Source: Bradyrhizobium sp. in8p8 (GTDB lineage Bacteria; Pseudomonadota; Alphaproteobacteria; Rhizobiales; Xanthobacteraceae). Taken from it: a DNA stretch of 64,000 nt. A program made the position numbers and the translations under genes. The notes beneath the pieces were generated by a model. That model made no database searches and had not been told where the DNA came from. It worked only from the letters and a program-made list of their open reading frames with translations. Shown piece by piece: positions 53,228 to 62,878 of this stretch (its first letter is position 1; each line of letters opens with the position of its first letter). Location of the stretch: contig NZ_AUGD01000002.1 in the NCBI RefSeq assembly GCF_000426845.1, forward strand, positions 682,001-746,000, in the 5' to 3' direction.

Positions 53228-53422
53228 GATCTTGCCTCGCAATATGATGCACCGCTCCCGATGTGGCAGCTCACATGGCCTCAATTGTTGCGGATATAGC
53301 GAGGCCGCAGCGCCCGAGCCAGCGCAGAGTTCCGCGCGAAACCCCTTTTCCGATGCGACGAAACACGCCTGAAACAGATGGCCGGTTAAGTGGTTGTCAA
53401 AACAAGTACAGGGACGGCCACC

Positions 53423-53506
53423 ATGCAATTCATCCTCGACCTGATCTACGAATATTCGTGCTGCCAGAGCCTCGTTGCCCAGCCGCTACGGGAGGACGAG
53501 CTATGA
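53423..53506 (+). CDS. Predicted 27-residue microprotein, coupled to the next ORF
   Basis: Starts MQFILDLIYEYSCCQ and ends LREDEL. GGGACGG lies upstream. Its stop overlaps the start of the next tiny ORF as ATGA, the layout of translational coupling. It contains a Cys-Cys pair. It lies in a gap of about 380 bases between larger genes. No function is known; the call depends on the coupled ORF. Confidence 0.45.
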   Translation: MQFILDLIYEYSCCQSLVAQPLREDEL

Positions 53507-53601
53507 TCGAGCTGATTTCAGCCCTGCTCGCCCTTTGCAGCGCTGGTGTCTTCGCGGCCCATGCGCTGGATGCCTACCGCACGACCCACTCGACCCACTG
53601 A
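53503..53601 (+). CDS. Predicted 32-residue membrane microprotein
   Basis: Starts MIELISALLALCSAGVFAAH, one hydrophobic helix, and ends in a polar, His/Thr-rich tail (DAYRTTHSTH). GGGAGGACGAG gives a strong ribosome site. The start overlaps the stop of the preceding 27-residue ORF by 4 bases. It is probably a single-pass inner-membrane peptide. No family can be named; conservation was not checked. Confidence 0.55.
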   Translation: MIELISALLALCSAGVFAAHALDAYRTTHSTH

Positions 53602-53607
53602 CCGGGC

Positions 53608-54030
53608 CTAAAAAGGCCGCCGGTAAAAGTGCTCCGAGTGCGTCGCCGGCGGAAACCGGTTCGCGAGCGCCAAGGCATTCCTCTCGTCAGTCTCGAGCGC
53701 AATCTTCTGCGCAAGCATGACGTCGCCGGGCACCAGGAAGCCTGATGGGACGAAGCACCACCCCGTCGTCGGACGCCCGTCGCAGTCGATCTCGTGGACA
53801 TTGGCGGCTGTGCCGTAGTGGATGCGATAGGTTCTGCCGGTGTCGCACCCAACGACGTCGAAATACCGGTGCTCCTCGAATTGAGCGCGCTGCTTCGGCG
53901 ACAGCCATTCAGCAAGCAGCCGCCGGCCGCGGGCGTCAGGCGTGTTCTCGCCGAAGAAGCGGCGATAGAGCTCACGCAGCGCGTGCAGGCGTGCACGCGC
54001 CGGCGCGCGGAGCCAGACTGCCAGGATCAT
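53608..54030 (-). CDS. Hypothetical 140-residue protein
   Basis: Protein with a basic helical N-terminus (ARARLHALRELYRRFFGENT), then a beta-rich middle (FDVVGCDTGRTYRIHYGTAA) and VHEIDCDGRPTTGWCFVPSG. It has three cysteines and no signal peptide or clear membrane helix. It is followed by ETDERNALALANRFP and a basic C-terminus. It lies 12 bases after the 73-residue gene on the same strand, so the two probably form an operon. I cannot name a family; composition and codon use look like a real gene. Confidence 0.6.
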   Translation of the reverse strand: MILAVWLRAPARARLHALRELYRRFFGENTPDARGRRLLAEWLSPKQRAQFEEHRYFDVVGCDTGRTYRIHYGTAANVHEIDCDGRPTTGWCFVPSGFLVPGDVMLAQKIALETDERNALALANRFPPATHSEHFYRRPF

Positions 54031-54042
54031 GTGCGGCTCAGA

Positions 54043-54264
54043 TCAACCGCCGACCAGGCGGGGATAGAACAGCGTTTCCTGGGCGGTCGGATCGAACGAT
54101 CGGATCCGCGTGACTTCGCCGGGCCCGGTTCGAAGAGCGGCGGTGAAGCCGGCTCCGGTCAGCTCACGAAAGCGGCGTTCGGCGCGCGCCAGCGCTTCGG
54201 CATTGCCGGGATCAAACTCGTGGCGCGTGTCGCCTGTCTGGTCCATCACGATCTGGGTAGCCAT
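54043..54264 (-). CDS. Hypothetical 73-residue protein
   Basis: Starts MATQIVMDQTGDTRHEFDPG and continues with a helix rich in Ala/Arg/Glu (AEALARAERRFRELTGAG), ending TLFYPRLVGG. GGAG lies upstream of the ATG at 54264 (five codons inside the full open frame). It is upstream of the 140-residue gene with a 12-base gap. The size and sequence suggest a small cytosolic accessory protein; no family was recognised. Confidence 0.6.
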   Translation of the reverse strand: MATQIVMDQTGDTRHEFDPGNAEALARAERRFRELTGAGFTAALRTGPGEVTRIRSFDPTAQETLFYPRLVGG

Positions 54265-54373
54265 GTTGAGTCTCCTCATGCCCAGCCCTGAACTTGATCA
54301 AGCAAACCTCATGCCGTCGGTTCCTGATGGCAACAACTTTCTCTTGCTGACGCATCACGCCTTGCTGAGCGGC

Positions 54374-55192
54374 CTAGCGCAACGCGGCCGCCCCGCCGCC
54401 CTCGTCGATCTGCCGGCCCATCAGCGCGATCGCCTTCTGATACACGCCGGCCGCATTCCAGGCCTCGATCGCGGCGAAATTCGGCTCGCCCGGCTGGTAG
54501 CCAGCTCCTGCTTTCCAGCCATGGGCCTTGAGGAAATTCGCCGTCGAGTTCAGCGCATTGGCAGCAACCTCGAGATTGCCGGTGCCGTAGGCCAGGATGC
54601 TCTTGGGCATGAATTGGGTCTGGCCGACCTCACCATGCATCGAGCCGCGGGTCGATGCCGATAGCGTGCCGCGGTCGATCAGCTTCAGGGCGGCATAAAG
54701 CTGGTCGGTGAAGAATTCGGGCCGCCGGCAATCATAGGCAAGGGTCGCAATCGACGACAGCATGTTCTGGTTGCCGCGCTGGCTGCCGAAACCGGTCTCC
54801 ATGCCCCATATCGCGAGCAAGGGTCCGGGCGGGACGCCATAGCGCTGCTGGATCGAGGCGAACAAGGCAGCCTGCGACTGCTTGAGCTGCCGTCCCTTGG
54901 CAACGATGGTGGCGGCGCCGCGCTTGGCAAGGAACTGGTCGAGCGTCAGCGAAAAACTTCGCTGGCCGCGGTCGGCCGCGATCGTGGCGCTGGCATAGTT
55001 CGTCTGCATCAGCGCCGAAAGCGCCGTGGGGCCGATGCCCTTGGCTTGCGCCTCCGCGCCGAATTCGCGCTTCCAGGTCTCAAAACCCGCCGGCGAGCTG
55101 CCGCATTGCGCGGCCTCGGCGACCGATGCCAGGAACCCGAGCAGCGTCATCGCGCCAAGAACCGCTCCCGCAACAACCCTGCCCCTGATCAT
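54374..55192 (-). CDS. Lytic murein transglycosylase (MltB/SltB type)
   Basis: 272-residue periplasmic enzyme that cleaves peptidoglycan glycan strands with formation of 1,6-anhydro ends. A signal peptide (GAVLGAMTLLGFLASVAEA) is followed by the transglycosylase domain; the catalytic Glu lies in LLAIWGMETGFGSQRGNQNM, and the later GEVGQTQFMPKSILAYGTG is the family loop. The ATG at 55192 is chosen because the signal peptide follows; the longer frame lies in the neighbouring gene. There is no C-terminal peptidoglycan-binding domain. It starts 37 bases after the monooxygenase stop on the same strand. Confidence 0.9.
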   Translation of the reverse strand: MIRGRVVAGAVLGAMTLLGFLASVAEAAQCGSSPAGFETWKREFGAEAQAKGIGPTALSALMQTNYASATIAADRGQRSFSLTLDQFLAKRGAATIVAKGRQLKQSQAALFASIQQRYGVPPGPLLAIWGMETGFGSQRGNQNMLSSIATLAYDCRRPEFFTDQLYAALKLIDRGTLSASTRGSMHGEVGQTQFMPKSILAYGTGNLEVAANALNSTANFLKAHGWKAGAGYQPGEPNFAAIEAWNAAGVYQKAIALMGRQIDEGGGAAALR

Positions 55193-55229
55193 ACCCGACT
55201 CCTGTCCTGCACCGCTCGGCGGCGCAATC

Positions 55230-57083
55230 TTAGCCGGTGGAAGGCGGCGACTCCATGACCTGATCATGGGACAATTCCAGTCCTTCCAGATTGCCCTCCT
55301 TGCGCCATTTGTCGAGCAGTCGCAGGAATGCCACCGGCCCGCGCCAATATTGGCTGTTTCTTGCCGCGATCGGATCGAACACGCCTTCGTTGTTGTAGTA
55401 GCCGGGCGTGCATTCGGCGAGATAAGTCTGCCGGCCGAGTGCGGCCTTGACCACCTCCTCGACCCAGGCGTTCTCGGCGGCGAGCGTCGGCTCCAGGGTG
55501 CGGACCTTGCGCTCGCGGGCCTGCTTGATGACATAGGCGATGTGCTGCGATTGCTCGTCGATGATGTGCGGGAAATTGGCGCTCTGTCCGGCCTGCACCG
55601 TGACGATCAGGAAGCAATTCGGGAAGCCGCGGCTGTAGAAGCCATGCAGCGTCTTGACGCCGTCCTGCCAGCGCTCGGACAGGCTCATGCCGTCGCGGCC
55701 ATAGACCTCGAACCCCATGCGGCGGGCATAATCGGTGCCGACCTCGAAACCGCTGGCATAGATCAGGCAGTCGAGCTCATGGGCCTTGCCACCGGCGACG
55801 ACGGCGTTCTCGGTGATGCGTTCGACGCCGTGCCCTCCGGTATCGACGAGATGCACGTTGGAGCGGTTGAATGTGTCGAGATATTCGTCGTGGAAGCACG
55901 GCCGCTTGCAGAATGCCTTGTACCAGGGCTTGAGCGCAGCCGCAGTCGCCTCGTCCTTGACCACCGCATCGACGCGAGCGCGGATCTCCTCCATCTTGCG
56001 GTAATCGGCCTGCTCGATCACCTTCAGCGCCTCCTCCATCGAGGTCACCGGCTGCTGCTGCCGGCGCGGCGCCAGCAGGATCTCTCCGAGCAGGCCGGTC
56101 CAGCCGTCCTGCACCAGGTCCCGTTCGAACGGCTCGCCTGAAATCACGGCCGTAAAATTGTCCATGCGCTCGCGCTGCCAGCCTGGCTTGAGGCTCTGCG
56201 CCCAGGCCTGATCCGTCGGACGGTCATCACGTACGCCGATGGCGGACGGTGTGCGCTGAAAGACATAGAGCTCCTTCGCCGAACGGCCGAGGTACGGCAC
56301 GCATTGCACGGCGGTGGCGCCGGTGCCGATGATGCCGACGCGCTTGTCCGCAAGACCTGTCAGATCACCATCCGCACTGCCGCCGGTGTAGCCGTAATCC
56401 CAGCGACTGGTATGAAAGCTGTGGCCTTTGAACGTTTCGATCCCGGGAATGCCCGGCAGCTTCGGACGGCTCAGCGGACCGCCGGCCAAAATGACGAAGC
56501 GCGCGCGGATGCGATCGCCCCGATCGGTCTCGACCAGCCAGCGCGCCTCCCGCTCCTGCCATGTCATCCTCGAGATGACAGTTTGAAACAGCGCGCGCTG
56601 GTAAAGCCCGAAATGACGGCCGATGCGGCGCGAGTGCTCGTAGATCTCCGGCGCCCGCGCGTACTTGCGCACCGGCATGTAGCCAGTCTCTTCCAGAAGC
56701 GGCAGATAGACGTAGCTCTCGGTATCGCAGGCGGCACCGGGATAACGATTCCAGTACCAGGTGCCGCCGAAGTCGGCCGCCTTTTCCACGATACGAAAAT
56801 CGTCGATGCCGGCCTCGCGCAATCGCGCGCCGCACAACAGACCCCCGAAGCCGCCACCGACGATGAGAACTTCAGTCGCTTCGCTGACGGCGTCGCGCGC
56901 AAATCCGGGATCTGCCCAGGGGTCGTCGAGGTAGCGGCCGAACTCGCCTGTGACCTCGATATATTGCGCCTTGCCCTCGGCGCGCAGACGACGATCGCGC
57001 TCATCGCGATAGCGGGCGCGGAGCGCGGAAACATCGACCGTAGATGCGCCGCTTGTACCGGTCTTGCGTCTTTCCGCTGACAT
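55230..57083 (-). CDS. Flavin-dependent Baeyer-Villiger monooxygenase
   Basis: 617-residue NADPH-flavoprotein inserting oxygen next to a ketone. The FAD motif is [20 protein letters not shown], the Baeyer-Villiger fingerprint is [14 protein letters not shown], and the NADPH Rossmann motif is [19 protein letters not shown]. It resembles cyclododecanone/phenylacetone-type enzymes with a long N-terminal extension of about 70 residues. The start at 57083 follows GGAGGAA. It is divergent from the acyl-CoA ligase gene across 178 bases, which suggests use of an alicyclic or long-chain ketone whose acid product is then activated. The actual substrate is unknown. Confidence 0.92.
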   Translation of the reverse strand: MSAERRKTGTSGASTVDVSALRARYRDERDRRLRAEGKAQYIEVTGEFGRYLDDPWADPGFARDAVSEATEVLIVGGGFGGLLCGARLREAGIDDFRIVEKAADFGGTWYWNRYPGAACDTESYVYLPLLEETGYMPVRKYARAPEIYEHSRRIGRHFGLYQRALFQTVISRMTWQEREARWLVETDRGDRIRARFVILAGGPLSRPKLPGIPGIETFKGHSFHTSRWDYGYTGGSADGDLTGLADKRVGIIGTGATAVQCVPYLGRSAKELYVFQRTPSAIGVRDDRPTDQAWAQSLKPGWQRERMDNFTAVISGEPFERDLVQDGWTGLLGEILLAPRRQQQPVTSMEEALKVIEQADYRKMEEIRARVDAVVKDEATAAALKPWYKAFCKRPCFHDEYLDTFNRSNVHLVDTGGHGVERITENAVVAGGKAHELDCLIYASGFEVGTDYARRMGFEVYGRDGMSLSERWQDGVKTLHGFYSRGFPNCFLIVTVQAGQSANFPHIIDEQSQHIAYVIKQARERKVRTLEPTLAAENAWVEEVVKAALGRQTYLAECTPGYYNNEGVFDPIAARNSQYWRGPVAFLRLLDKWRKEGNLEGLELSHDQVMESPPSTG

Positions 57084-57261
57084 CCATTTCCTCCACCACG
57101 CGTGCTGCTTCGTCGGCAGCTCGCCGCACGTTAGCCCCGAAAAAGTGCCGCGTGCAATCACGCCCGCTGTTTTTTGCGTGAACGCTGCGTGACGTTCCGC
57201 TAACCTCGCAGGCAAATCATGAGCCTTAGCCGACGCAACGACGCGGCATCTGGAGGAGACC

Positions 57262-58887
57262 ATGCAAGGATTGATGATGGACATGCCGCTTTTGATCAGC
57301 GGCCTGATCCAGTATGCGGCCGATTATCACGGCGAAGCCGAGATCGTCGCGCGCGAGATCGAAGGCGACATTCACCGCTATACCTATGCGGATGCGCATC
57401 CACGGATCAAGCGCATGGCGCTGACCTTGAAGCGGCTCGGCATGAAGCCCGGCGACCGGGTCGGGACGCTGGCCTGGAACACTCACCGCCATTTCGAGAT
57501 GTTCTATGCCGCGCCCGGCATGGGCTACGTGCTGCACACCGTCAATCCGCGCCTGTTTCCGGAGCAGCTCGTCTACATCATCAACCACGCCGAAGATCGC
57601 CTCCTGTTCATCGACCGCGCCACGCTGCCGCTCGTCGAGGCGATCGCGCCGCAGCTCAAGACGATCGAGAGCTATGTCGTGATGTCCTCGCGAGAGCGGA
57701 TGCCGGAGACGAAGCTCGCGAACGTGCATTGCTACGAGGAATTGCTGGAGCGAGAGGACGATTCCGGTTTCGCCTGGCCCTTATTCGACGAGAAGTCCGC
57801 CTCGACCATCTGCTACACCTCGGGCACGACGGGCAATCCCAAGGGCGTGATCTACTCGCATCGCGCCGCGATCCTGCAGACCATGACCTGCTGCAACTTC
57901 GACTTCCTGCCGGGCCATATCGAAGGCGTGCGCGAGGTGATGATGCCGATGGCGCCGCTCTTCCACGGCAACGGCTGGAACATGCCGTTCACGGCTCCCT
58001 ACACCGGGTCCAAGCTGGTACTGCCCGGCCGCAACTACGAGCCCGACAAGCTCTATGAACTGCTCGAAGGCGAGAAGGTGACGCTGTCGGCGGGCGTGCC
58101 GAGCTTCTGGCTGATCCTGCTCGACTGGCTGGGCCGCACCGGCAACAAGTTCACGACGCTGCGCGCGACGCTGTCGTCCGGCTCGGCCCCGCCGCGGGCG
58201 ATGGTCGAGAAACTCAAGCGCGAGTACAATATCGACTACATCCAGGCGTGGGGCATGACCGAGGCGCTCGGCTGCTCGATGCCGGGCCTGCGGCCCGGCT
58301 CGGAGCATCTTAGCGAGAAGGAGAAGTTCGACCGCCGTCAGGTCTCGGGACGCGCCTGTTTTGGCACCGCTTTGCGCATCGTCGACGATGCCGGCAACGA
58401 GCTGCCGCGCGACGGCAAGACCGTCGGCCATTTGCGCGCCCGCGGGCCCTGGGTGGCATCCGGCTACATGAAGCTCAACGAAGGCCTCGACCGCGACGGC
58501 TGGCTGATCACCGGCGACATGGCGGTGATCGACCCGCAGGGTCACGTCACGCTGACTGACCGCTCCAAGGACGTGATCAAGTCCGGCGGCGAGTGGATCT
58601 CCTCGATCCAGCTCGAGGACATCGCGCTGTCCCATCCCGACGTCCTGCAGGCGGCCGTCGTCGCGATCAGCCACGAGAAATGGCAGGAACGCCCTCTGCT
58701 CCTCGTCGTTCGCAAGAAGGGCGCGACCGTCGACGGCAAGACGCTGCTCGACCACATGCGCCCGAAGATCGCGAGCTGGTGGATGCCGGATGCGGTCGAA
58801 TTCCTCGACGAATTTCCGATGACCGGCACCGGCAAGGTGCTGAAATCCGCTCTGCGCGAGAGATTCAAGGAATATCGCGTCACATGA
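57262..58887 (+). CDS. Long/medium-chain acyl-CoA ligase (AMP-forming)
   Basis: 541-residue ATP-dependent acid:CoA ligase. The P-loop is [20 protein letters not shown], the adenylate motif [17 protein letters not shown], the hinge region [20 protein letters not shown], and the catalytic lysine lies in [23 protein letters not shown] precedes the start. It is related to FadD-like ligases such as those acting on medium-chain or aromatic acids. It is followed by the GH172 and acyl-CoA dehydrogenase genes on the same strand and divergent from the monooxygenase gene. Confidence 0.92.
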   Translation: MQGLMMDMPLLISGLIQYAADYHGEAEIVAREIEGDIHRYTYADAHPRIKRMALTLKRLGMKPGDRVGTLAWNTHRHFEMFYAAPGMGYVLHTVNPRLFPEQLVYIINHAEDRLLFIDRATLPLVEAIAPQLKTIESYVVMSSRERMPETKLANVHCYEELLEREDDSGFAWPLFDEKSASTICYTSGTTGNPKGVIYSHRAAILQTMTCCNFDFLPGHIEGVREVMMPMAPLFHGNGWNMPFTAPYTGSKLVLPGRNYEPDKLYELLEGEKVTLSAGVPSFWLILLDWLGRTGNKFTTLRATLSSGSAPPRAMVEKLKREYNIDYIQAWGMTEALGCSMPGLRPGSEHLSEKEKFDRRQVSGRACFGTALRIVDDAGNELPRDGKTVGHLRARGPWVASGYMKLNEGLDRDGWLITGDMAVIDPQGHVTLTDRSKDVIKSGGEWISSIQLEDIALSHPDVLQAAVVAISHEKWQERPLLLVVRKKGATVDGKTLLDHMRPKIASWWMPDAVEFLDEFPMTGTGKVLKSALRERFKEYRVT

Positions 58888-58989
58888 TGGCACCTGACCG
58901 CGTGCAGACAATTCCGCGCGCTGTCTTCATCTTTTGGTAGATTCGGGAGCGATATAGCCAAGCCTCGCTCACCTTGGATCGAGGACACC

Positions 58990-60108
58990 ATGACGTTTTC
59001 CGGATTGGGCATGCATCTCGGCAATCTGTCGCGGCTGTCGAATGCGCAGACGCGATCGATCAGCCCGGAGAACTTCACCGGCGAGAGGGGCAAAGGCGGG
59101 ATGTCCGTGGACGGCCCCGCCGCGCGTCAGGCGCGCGATCTCGGCCAGGGATGGAAGATTTCGCCTTACGTCTTGATCGAGCCCGGCGCGACCTTCACGC
59201 TCGCCGACATCCAGGGCCAGGGCGCAATCCAGCAGATCTGGATGACGCTGGCGCGCGGGCGGCTGCGCCATTCGATCCTGCGCATCTACTGGGACGACCA
59301 GGAACAGCCGAGCGTGGAATGCCCGGCCGGAGACTTCTTCGCCTGCGGTTGGGAAGAATACGCGCAAGTGTCTTCGCTCGCGGTCTGCGTCAATCCCGGC
59401 CGCGCCTTCAACTGCTACTGGGAGATGCCGTTCCGCAAGCGTGCCCGCTTCACGCTGGAGAACCGCAGCGACGAGCAGATCACGGTCTACTACCAGATCA
59501 ACTATGTGTTGACCGACGTCTCCGAGGACTGCGCCTATTTCCATGCGCAATTCCGGCGGACCAATCCGCTGCCTTACAAGGAGGTCTACACCATCCTCGA
59601 TGGCATCGGCGGCGCCGGCCAATATGTCGGCACCTACATGGCCTGGGGTGTCAACAACAACGGCTGGTGGGGCGAAGGCGAGGTCAAGTTCTACATCGAC
59701 GGGGACGGTGCATTCCCGACGATCTGCGGCACCGGCACGGAGGACTATTTCTGCGGTGCCTACAATTTCGACCCCTATGTCGCACATTCGGGCCACGGGC
59801 CTGCCCAGCAATCGCGCTACCAGGAATTCACCACGCCCTATGCCGGACTGCCGCAGGTGATCCGGCCTGACGGTGTCTACAAGTCCCAGCAGCGCTTCGG
59901 CCTCTACCGCTGGCACATCCCGGATCCCGTGCGCTTCCGGTCCGGTCTGCGCGTGACGGTCCAGGCGCTGGGCTGGCTGCCGGGCGTCAAGGAAGCAAAG
60001 TATCTTCCGCTGCAGGACGACATTGCCTCCGTCGCATTCTGGTATCAGACGCTGCCGACCGCACCATTTCCCAGACTGCCAGATCCGGACTATCTCGAAA
60101 TCGGCTAG
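58990..60108 (+). CDS. GH172 (DUF2961) family glycoside hydrolase-like protein
   Basis: 372-residue protein of the double jelly-roll DUF2961/GH172 family, whose characterised members are alpha-D-fructofuranosidases, difructose-anhydride synthases or arabinofuranosidases. Family segments are [37 protein letters not shown] in part, [21 protein letters not shown] (the likely acid is the Glu in GTGTEDYF) and [20 protein letters not shown] in part. No signal peptide is seen. GAGGACACC lies before the ATG. It sits between acyl-CoA ligase and acyl-CoA dehydrogenase genes, an odd place for a glycosidase. Confidence 0.88.
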   Translation: MTFSGLGMHLGNLSRLSNAQTRSISPENFTGERGKGGMSVDGPAARQARDLGQGWKISPYVLIEPGATFTLADIQGQGAIQQIWMTLARGRLRHSILRIYWDDQEQPSVECPAGDFFACGWEEYAQVSSLAVCVNPGRAFNCYWEMPFRKRARFTLENRSDEQITVYYQINYVLTDVSEDCAYFHAQFRRTNPLPYKEVYTILDGIGGAGQYVGTYMAWGVNNNGWWGEGEVKFYIDGDGAFPTICGTGTEDYFCGAYNFDPYVAHSGHGPAQQSRYQEFTTPYAGLPQVIRPDGVYKSQQRFGLYRWHIPDPVRFRSGLRVTVQALGWLPGVKEAKYLPLQDDIASVAFWYQTLPTAPFPRLPDPDYLEIG

Positions 60109-60137
60109 ATGCCGTCCATCGATCAAGGAGATCAGAG

Positions 60138-61349
60138 ATGCTCTACCCGATGTCGCCCAAAGTCGTCGAGCTCAAGCGCAAGCTCGAGAGCTTCATGGAC
60201 CGGCACATCTATCCGAACGAGGAACGCTTCTATCGCGAGGCGGAAGAGCTGGGACCGTGGAAGGTCTATCCCGTGGTCGAGGAGCTGAAGCCGCTGGCGC
60301 GCGCCGAGGGGCTCTGGAACCTGTTCCTGCCGGAGTCGAGCCATGGCGCGGGCCTCACCAATCTCGAATATGCCCCGCTCTGCGAGGTCATGGGCCGCTC
60401 GCACCTCGCGCCCGAAGTCTTCAACTGCTCGGCGCCGGACACCGGCAACATGGAGGTGCTGGAGCGCTACGGTACCGAGAAGGACAAGGAACGCTGGCTG
60501 AAGCCGCTGCTCGCTGGCGAGATCCGCTCCTGCTTCGCCATGACCGAGCCTGCGGTCGCCTCATCCGATGCGACCAATATCGAGAGCTCGATCGTGCGCG
60601 ACGGCGACCATTACGTCATCAACGGGCGCAAATGGTACACGACCAACGCGACCGACCCGCGCTGCAAGATCTGCATCTTCATGGGCAAGACCGATCCCGA
60701 CAATCCGGACCGGCACAAGCAGCAATCCATGATCCTGGTGCCGTTGGAGACGCCCGGAATCGAGGTGAAGCGTCCCCTGCCCGTGTTCGGCTTCTACGGC
60801 GTGCCCGACCGCGCCTCCGAAGTCGTCTTCACCAATGTGCGCGTGCCCAAGGAGAACATGCTGCTCGGCGAGGGCCGCGGCTTCGAGATCGCACAGGGCC
60901 GCCTCGGGCCCGGCCGCATCCATCACTGCATGCGGCTGATCGGCCTTGCCGAACGCACGCTGGAGAAGATGTGCCGCCGCGTGCGCAGCCGTGTCGCCTT
61001 CGGCAAGCCGGTCTCCGAGCAGACGGTGACGCAGGAGCGCATCGCGGAGGCCCGCATCATGATCGAGCAGGCGCGGCTGCTGACACTGAATGCAGCCCAT
61101 GCGATGGACACGGTCGGCAACAAGGTGGCGAAGGCCGAGATCGCGATGATCAAGGTCGCCGTGCCCAACATGGCCTGCCAGATCATCGACTGGGCGATCC
61201 AGGCGCATGGCGGCGGCGGCACCTCAAACGACTTCGGCCTGACGCAGGCCTATGCCACCGCGCGGTTGCTGCGGCTTGCCGACGGTCCCGACGAGGTCCA
61301 CCGGAATCAGATCGCACGGCTCGAGCTGAAGAAATACTCGAACGCCTGA
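60138..61349 (+). CDS. Acyl-CoA dehydrogenase (ACAD10/11-like)
   Basis: 403-residue FAD enzyme introducing a double bond into an acyl-CoA. The substrate/FAD motif is [19 protein letters not shown], then [20 protein letters not shown]; the C-terminal part has [20 protein letters not shown] and [18 protein letters not shown]. The group is close to human ACAD10/11 and bacterial homologues acting on hydroxylated or branched acyl-CoA. GGAG precedes the start. It lies 29 bases after the GH172 gene, so one transcript with the ligase is likely. Confidence 0.92.
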   Translation: MLYPMSPKVVELKRKLESFMDRHIYPNEERFYREAEELGPWKVYPVVEELKPLARAEGLWNLFLPESSHGAGLTNLEYAPLCEVMGRSHLAPEVFNCSAPDTGNMEVLERYGTEKDKERWLKPLLAGEIRSCFAMTEPAVASSDATNIESSIVRDGDHYVINGRKWYTTNATDPRCKICIFMGKTDPDNPDRHKQQSMILVPLETPGIEVKRPLPVFGFYGVPDRASEVVFTNVRVPKENMLLGEGRGFEIAQGRLGPGRIHHCMRLIGLAERTLEKMCRRVRSRVAFGKPVSEQTVTQERIAEARIMIEQARLLTLNAAHAMDTVGNKVAKAEIAMIKVAVPNMACQIIDWAIQAHGGGGTSNDFGLTQAYATARLLRLADGPDEVHRNQIARLELKKYSNA

Positions 61350-61354
61350 AAGCT

Positions 61355-61404
61355 GCGCTCGCGAGAGCGCGGCGATGGCAGCGACTACCAGCTATCGCGT
61401 TTTT
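61355..61404. terminator. Candidate terminator between convergent genes
   Basis: The first hairpin is GCGCTC-GCGA-GAGCGC (61355-61370). A second, bulged hairpin with GCGAT/ATCGC arms is followed by GTTTTT (plus strand), so it could end the acyl-CoA dehydrogenase transcript. The arms of the second stem are short, which lowers confidence. Confidence 0.4.
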
Positions 61405-61428
61405 CAACCTGCCCGAACCGGAGCCGCA

Positions 61429-62862
61429 TCACTGGCACGTCAACTGCTGTTCGAACCAGCCGCCCAGCCGCTCGGACAGCCGCGGCCACATCCGCTGAAA
61501 GTTCGTGAGCTTGCCGACATTGGCGCGGTACAGGTCCCGGAATTCCCGCTCGATGGCCGGCAGGTCGACGCCGGTGCAGGTCCCCTCCCTTACGATGGCC
61601 TTGCCTGCGACGACGACGTCCTTCACCAGGGACGCATTGCCTCGTGCGAACAGCAGCGCCATCGGATCGACCGGCATGATCTGGTCTCGATCCAGCCGAT
61701 CGAGATCGATCACGACATAATCGGCAGGGTTGCCGACGACGAGCTCGCCATTGCCGGGGGCGCCAGTCGCGCGACGTCCATTGCGGATCGCGATCGAGAA
61801 CAGCTCGGCGGGTGTCCATGTCGCCTTGAAACCCAGTCCGCCATGGACCATCTGCACCAGCCGCATCTCCCGCAAGATGTCGTCGTCTTCGTCGAGCGCC
61901 AGCCCGTCGACGCCCACTGCGATGGCGCAACCGCATTCATGCGCAGCCGCAATCGGCGCGAGCCCCGAGCGCAGATGCATGTTCGAGCTGAAATTGGTGA
62001 CGATGCGCGCCCCAGAGGACGCGATCATCTCCAGCTCGTCCGGCCGGGCGTGGATGCAGTGCGCCAGCGTCAGCCGCTCCGAGAGAAAGCCAATGTCGCG
62101 TAGCCAGCGCACCATGTCCGGAAAGTGTTGGTCGGCCCAGGCACGCTGGTACACGGTTTCCAGCAGGTGCATGTGGATGCGGCGGCCGGTACGCGCCGAA
62201 TTCTCGGCCACCGCCTCCAGCAGCGGCTTCGAGCACCATTGCACGCCGGCAGGACCGAGCTGAACGTCCACCATCGGGCTGCCGATGGCTGCGGCAATGG
62301 CGTCGGTCAGCTCGATATATGCTTTCGGCGAGACCGGCGGGCGGACGAACAGATCGTCGATGGTCTTGCGGTCGTCGCGCGTCAGACCCGAGAGCACTGG
62401 CTCGGCATCGCCATAGACGATCGGGTTCTGGTCACGCACGGCCAGCGCAAACGCGATGCGGATGCCGACATCGGACGCGGCCTTCGCGATGGCCTTGGCC
62501 TCGTCGACCAACGGCATCGTCCCACTCGGGCGGGTGTAATGCACCATCATTGCCGCGCAGCCGGCCTTTGCGGAGCGGGCCAGAGCGGAAGCTGCAGTGA
62601 GATAGGGATCGACGGGCGTGCCCAGCGCGGTACGCAGGATCCAGCTTTCCAAAGGCATGCCGACCGCACCGAAGGACGACGCGGTGGCACGGGCATGATC
62701 ATGGGCGTTGACGAAGGCAGGGATGAGGAAAGATCGAGGATCCCGCCCTGCGCCTTCGACGATCTCGGTGATGACGCCGCCATCGTGCCGCAGCACGACG
62801 TTCTCGCCGATGTCGCGATCAGAGCCACGGAACAGGCTCGTTGCCGAAATCTCCGTGGCCAT
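61429..62862 (-). CDS. Amidohydrolase (cytosine deaminase/chlorohydrolase-like)
   Basis: 477-residue metal-dependent hydrolase with a TIM barrel and N-/C-terminal beta domain. The metal ligands are the two His in VNAHDHARA, the later His in MHLLETVYQRAW and LTLAHCIHARPDELEMI, and the Asp in IAVGVDGLALDEDDDI, the pattern of the SsnA/AtzB/TrzN/guanine deaminase group. The start at 62862 has AGGGAG seven bases upstream; an ATG two codons earlier overlaps it. Just upstream on the same strand is a substrate-binding gene for an NMT1-type transporter, so the protein may hydrolyse the imported compound, possibly a deaminable heterocycle. Confidence 0.88.
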   Translation of the reverse strand: MATEISATSLFRGSDRDIGENVVLRHDGGVITEIVEGAGRDPRSFLIPAFVNAHDHARATASSFGAVGMPLESWILRTALGTPVDPYLTAASALARSAKAGCAAMMVHYTRPSGTMPLVDEAKAIAKAASDVGIRIAFALAVRDQNPIVYGDAEPVLSGLTRDDRKTIDDLFVRPPVSPKAYIELTDAIAAAIGSPMVDVQLGPAGVQWCSKPLLEAVAENSARTGRRIHMHLLETVYQRAWADQHFPDMVRWLRDIGFLSERLTLAHCIHARPDELEMIASSGARIVTNFSSNMHLRSGLAPIAAAHECGCAIAVGVDGLALDEDDDILREMRLVQMVHGGLGFKATWTPAELFSIAIRNGRRATGAPGNGELVVGNPADYVVIDLDRLDRDQIMPVDPMALLFARGNASLVKDVVVAGKAIVREGTCTGVDLPAIEREFRDLYRANVGKLTNFQRMWPRLSERLGGWFEQQLTCQ

Positions 62863-62878
62863 GTGCATCTCCCTGGGA

